From Chloroflexota bacterium (GTDB lineage Bacteria > Chloroflexota > Chloroflexia > JAMDCE01): DNA of 7,528 bases. The DNA is taken from contig JAMDCE010000316.1 of NCBI GenBank assembly GCA_023489135.1, positions 1 through 7,528 on the forward strand, in the 5' to 3' direction. The position numbers were made by a program, and so were the translations under genes. The notes under the pieces are model-generated. The model was not told the DNA's origin. It saw only the letters and a program-made list of their open reading frames with translations, and did not search any database. The number at the start of each line of letters is the position of its first letter. The first letter of the stretch is position 1. Below, piece by piece: positions 6,400-7,528 of the stretch.

Positions 6400-6654
6400 G
6401 TGAGAGTGAGAGTCAGACTGTTTGCCTCCCAGCGAGAGGTGGTTGGCCAACGGGAACTGGAACTGGATATGCCCGGAGGGTCCACAGCCAGCGATGTGCT
6501 GTCCCGATTGACGAGTGAGTACCCTCGGCTGGCTGGTGTAGCTTCATCCACTATGCTGGCGGTCAATCGAGAGTACGTCGACCAAAAGACCAAGCTGAAG
6601 GAAGGGGATGAAGTGGCTCTTCTGCCACCGGTGAGCGGAGGGACGGATGTTTGA
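6400..6654 (+). CDS. Molybdopterin synthase small subunit MoaD (sulfur carrier), with extra C-terminal TDV
   Basis: An 84-residue ubiquitin-like protein with the MoaD pattern: VRVRLFASQREVVG, GGSTASDVLSRL, MLAVNREYV, LKEGDEVALLPPVSGG. MoaD is adenylated at its terminal Gly by MoeB, receives sulfur as a thiocarboxylate, and passes it to precursor Z within MoaE. Oddly, the chain does not stop at Gly80-Gly81 but continues Thr-Asp-Val. The family needs a free C-terminal GG, so trimming by a peptidase, an alternative partner, or a recent mutation is implied. GTG start at 6400; a second GTG at 6406 is also possible. Neither has a strong ribosome binding site, so coupling to the upstream gene is likely. 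A palindrome GGTTCGAACC (6390-6399) directly precedes the start. The stop overlaps moaE by 8 bases. Confidence 0.93.
   Translation: MRVRVRLFASQREVVGQRELELDMPGGSTASDVLSRLTSEYPRLAGVASSTMLAVNREYVDQKTKLKEGDEVALLPPVSGGTDV
6637..6642 (+). promoter_or_regulatory. moaE ribosome binding site formed by the MoaD diglycine codons
   Basis: GGAGGG, the two glycine codons GGA GGG of MoaD, lies 4 bases before the moaE ATG (6647). It is the only purine-rich Shine-Dalgarno there, so the same six bases encode the functional diglycine and load ribosomes on moaE. Confidence 0.7.
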
Positions 6655-7054
6655 GATCACGGACAAGCCTATCGTGGCCGAGCCGCTGATCGAGTATGTA
6701 CGGAGCGATACCGATGGCGCGGTGGTAACTTTTCTCGGCGTGGTCAGAAACGTTTCGCGAGGGAAGAATATCGAATATCTCGAGTACGACGCTTATAAGG
6801 AAATGGCCGAGGCCAAGCTCCGCGAGATCGGCGAAGAGGTCAAGGCTAAATGGGGCCTGGAACGCCTGGCCATCGTTCACCGGATTGGCCGGATGGAAAT
6901 TGGAGAGACGAGCGTAGTCATCGCTGTGGCTTCACCTCACCGCAAGGAGGCTTTCGACGCGTGTGAATACGCCATCGACCGCTTGAAGGAGATCGTTCCC
7001 ATCTGGAAAAAGGAAGTGGCCGAGGATGGCGAAAGCTGGATCGAGGGGGGCTAG
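6647..7054 (+). CDS. Molybdopterin synthase catalytic subunit MoaE
   Basis: A 135-residue protein of normal family length. With MoaD it forms the heterotetramer that converts precursor Z (cyclic pyranopterin monophosphate) to molybdopterin in the cytoplasm by inserting two dithiolene sulfurs. Family features are clear: GAVVTFLGVVRNVSRGK (glycine-rich strand and Arg loop), LEYDAYKEMAEAKLREI, LAIVHRIGRMEIGETSV, SPHRKEAFDACEYAID and LKEIVPIWKKE. Lys114 and Lys121 are spaced seven apart like the two essential lysines K119 and K126 of the E. coli enzyme. It begins inside the end of moaD, indicating coupled translation, and ends 35 bases before a strong hairpin terminator. Confidence 0.97.
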   Translation: MFEITDKPIVAEPLIEYVRSDTDGAVVTFLGVVRNVSRGKNIEYLEYDAYKEMAEAKLREIGEEVKAKWGLERLAIVHRIGRMEIGETSVVIAVASPHRKEAFDACEYAIDRLKEIVPIWKKEVAEDGESWIEGG

Positions 7055-7088
7055 AGCACCTTCCAGATAAGGTACTTACGAGATACTC

Positions 7089-7131
7089 AGAGCGCGAGGG
7101 TAAACAGTTTGCCCTGGCGCTCTTATTGTTG
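7089..7131 (+). terminator. Rho-independent terminator after moaE
   Basis: The arm AGAGCGC (7089-7095) pairs with GCGCTCT (7117-7123). An inner arm, AGGGTAAAC (7097-7105), pairs with GTTTGCCCT (7107-7115) with one T/G wobble, and a G/G mismatch separates the two. A T-rich run TATTGTT follows. It separates the moa operon from the next transcription unit. Confidence 0.75.
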
Positions 7132-7236
7132 CCGGGTGGATAGCACTGCACTCTCGGTCAACAGTCGAGGCTATGGGTTTACCAGCAAACGGCAGGCATA
7201 TTATGGCCCTGGGAGAGGGAACATACGCGAAGGTGG

Positions 7237-7252
7237 TAGATCGAAAGATCTA
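7237..7252. repeat. Small hairpin TAGATC-GAAA-GATCTA
   Basis: A perfect 6-bp stem closed by C-G around a GAAA (GNRA-type) tetraloop, followed by a further TAGATC copy at 7251-7256. It lies between the moaE terminator and the next promoter, with no T-tract. It may be an incidental palindrome. Confidence 0.35.
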
Positions 7253-7282
7253 GATCGTTGTGAAATCTCTAACAGAAACGTA

Positions 7283-7312
7283 TTGACAGGTGAAGAGATC
7301 AGGGTATATACT
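7283..7312 (+). promoter_or_regulatory. Sigma-70-type promoter of the BlaI/MecI-like gene
   Basis: A perfect -35 TTGACA (7283-7288) and a -10 TATACT (7307-7312) with an 18-base spacer, or TATATA (7305-7310) with 16. The start would fall near 7319, about 40 bases before the gene. Confidence 0.7.
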
Positions 7313-7314
7313 GC

Positions 7315-7333
7315 CTATGTAGCTGGTACGTAG
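7315..7333. promoter_or_regulatory. Candidate operator overlapping the transcription start
   Basis: Inverted repeat CTATGTA-GCTGG-TACGTAG: 7-base arms differing at one position, immediately after the -10. BlaI/MecI repressors bind dyads built on TACA/TGTA-like half-sites and often control their own promoter. Position and TGTA/TAC content fit, but the match to a known consensus is only partial. Confidence 0.4.
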
Positions 7334-7361
7334 ATGTTTTTCAGGAGGTTCGATCTGCGGG

Positions 7362-7528
7362 GTGGAGCACGACCAGGATCAGAAGGATCAGGCCAGGCAG
7401 GATAGGGACTATGATCTCGAATTCTTGAACATCAGCCGCTCGCTCGGTCCTCTCGAATTGGAAGTAATGAACATCATATGGGACGAGGGAGAAGCCACCG
7501 TCCACGATATTTACAAGACGCTCTCCCA
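7362..7528 (+). CDS. BlaI/MecI-family transcriptional regulator (5' part)
   Basis: Partial: 55 codons before the window ends. After a polar, Asp/Gln-rich stretch (about 25 residues) comes LGPLELEVMNIIWDEGEATV, then HDIYKTLS. This is the start of the BlaI/MecI/CopY winged-helix domain (helix 1 'LxxxELEVMxxxW', then the 'ATVxDI' helix). Such proteins are dimeric repressors, often cleaved by an adjacent BlaR1/MecR1 metallopeptidase receptor, which would lie beyond the window. The GTG at 7362 is the first usable start after an in-frame TAG (7320-7322); AGGAGG (7343-7348) is 13 bases upstream, which is rather far. A TTG at 7425 closer to the conserved domain is possible. The target is not known; beta-lactam resistance should not be assumed. 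Confidence 0.9.
   Translation, partial: MEHDQDQKDQARQDRDYDLEFLNISRSLGPLELEVMNIIWDEGEATVHDIYKTLS

Noticed and set aside
6387..6400. GGGGTTCGAACC, resembling a tRNA T-loop
   Set aside because: No acceptor, D or anticodon arms around it; flanks are the coding ends of two genes. It is just a short palindrome before moaD.
7109..7333. 74-codon plus-strand frame after moaE
   Set aside because: It starts inside the terminator hairpin, crosses the next promoter, and has no ribosome binding site or recognisable sequence.

Overview
The window reads as bacterial chromosomal DNA, moderately GC-rich by eye, with dense genes and good Shine-Dalgarno sites. The gene content is a fused GGDEF/HD-GYP receptor with long multi-pass membrane modules, a secreted subtilase ending in Ser-Thr-Thr-Trp-Asn repeats, a MoaD/ThiS-like orphan beside moaD-moaE, and a BlaI/MecI-type regulator. 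This would suit a Chloroflexota-like or actinobacterial-type lineage. That placement is an inference from protein style; no rRNA or marker gene is present to prove it.

Layout. Positions 1-361 hold no convincing gene, but carry a perfect 48-bp palindrome (136-183). A minus-strand cluster follows, in transcription order from the right: a secreted S8 (subtilisin-type) peptidase (5267-3673), broken by one frameshift just before its catalytic His; a small Trp/His-repeat protein (3522-3280); and a 953-residue membrane protein with a GGDEF diguanylate cyclase domain and an HD-GYP phosphodiesterase domain (3223-362). Gaps of about 150 and 57 bases would allow one transcript. A candidate promoter for the peptidase sits at 5567-5594, giving a long leader.

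Positions 5284-5947 are intergenic between divergent units and carry hairpins and a cluster of GTAACCTGCGGG-type repeats (5797-5935). A plus-strand operon starts from a good sigma-70-type promoter (5948-5976). It encodes a possible 7-residue leader peptide, a MoaD/ThiS-fold protein without a C-terminal diglycine, MoaD with an unusual three-residue tail after its diglycine, and MoaE. The last two form molybdopterin synthase, which adds the dithiolene sulfurs to precursor Z (cPMP). A strong hairpin terminator (7089-7131) closes the operon.

The right end has a second good promoter (7283-7312), an inverted repeat overlapping the likely transcription start (7315-7333), and the start of a BlaI/MecI-family winged-helix repressor gene that runs out of the window.

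The most interesting items are: the TTWNS array, conserved at protein level despite scrambled serine codons; the neighbouring small protein with related Trp repeats; the MoaD tail, whose diglycine codons double as the moaE ribosome binding site; and the double receptor-enzyme fusion. No clearly new defence or mobile system is evident.
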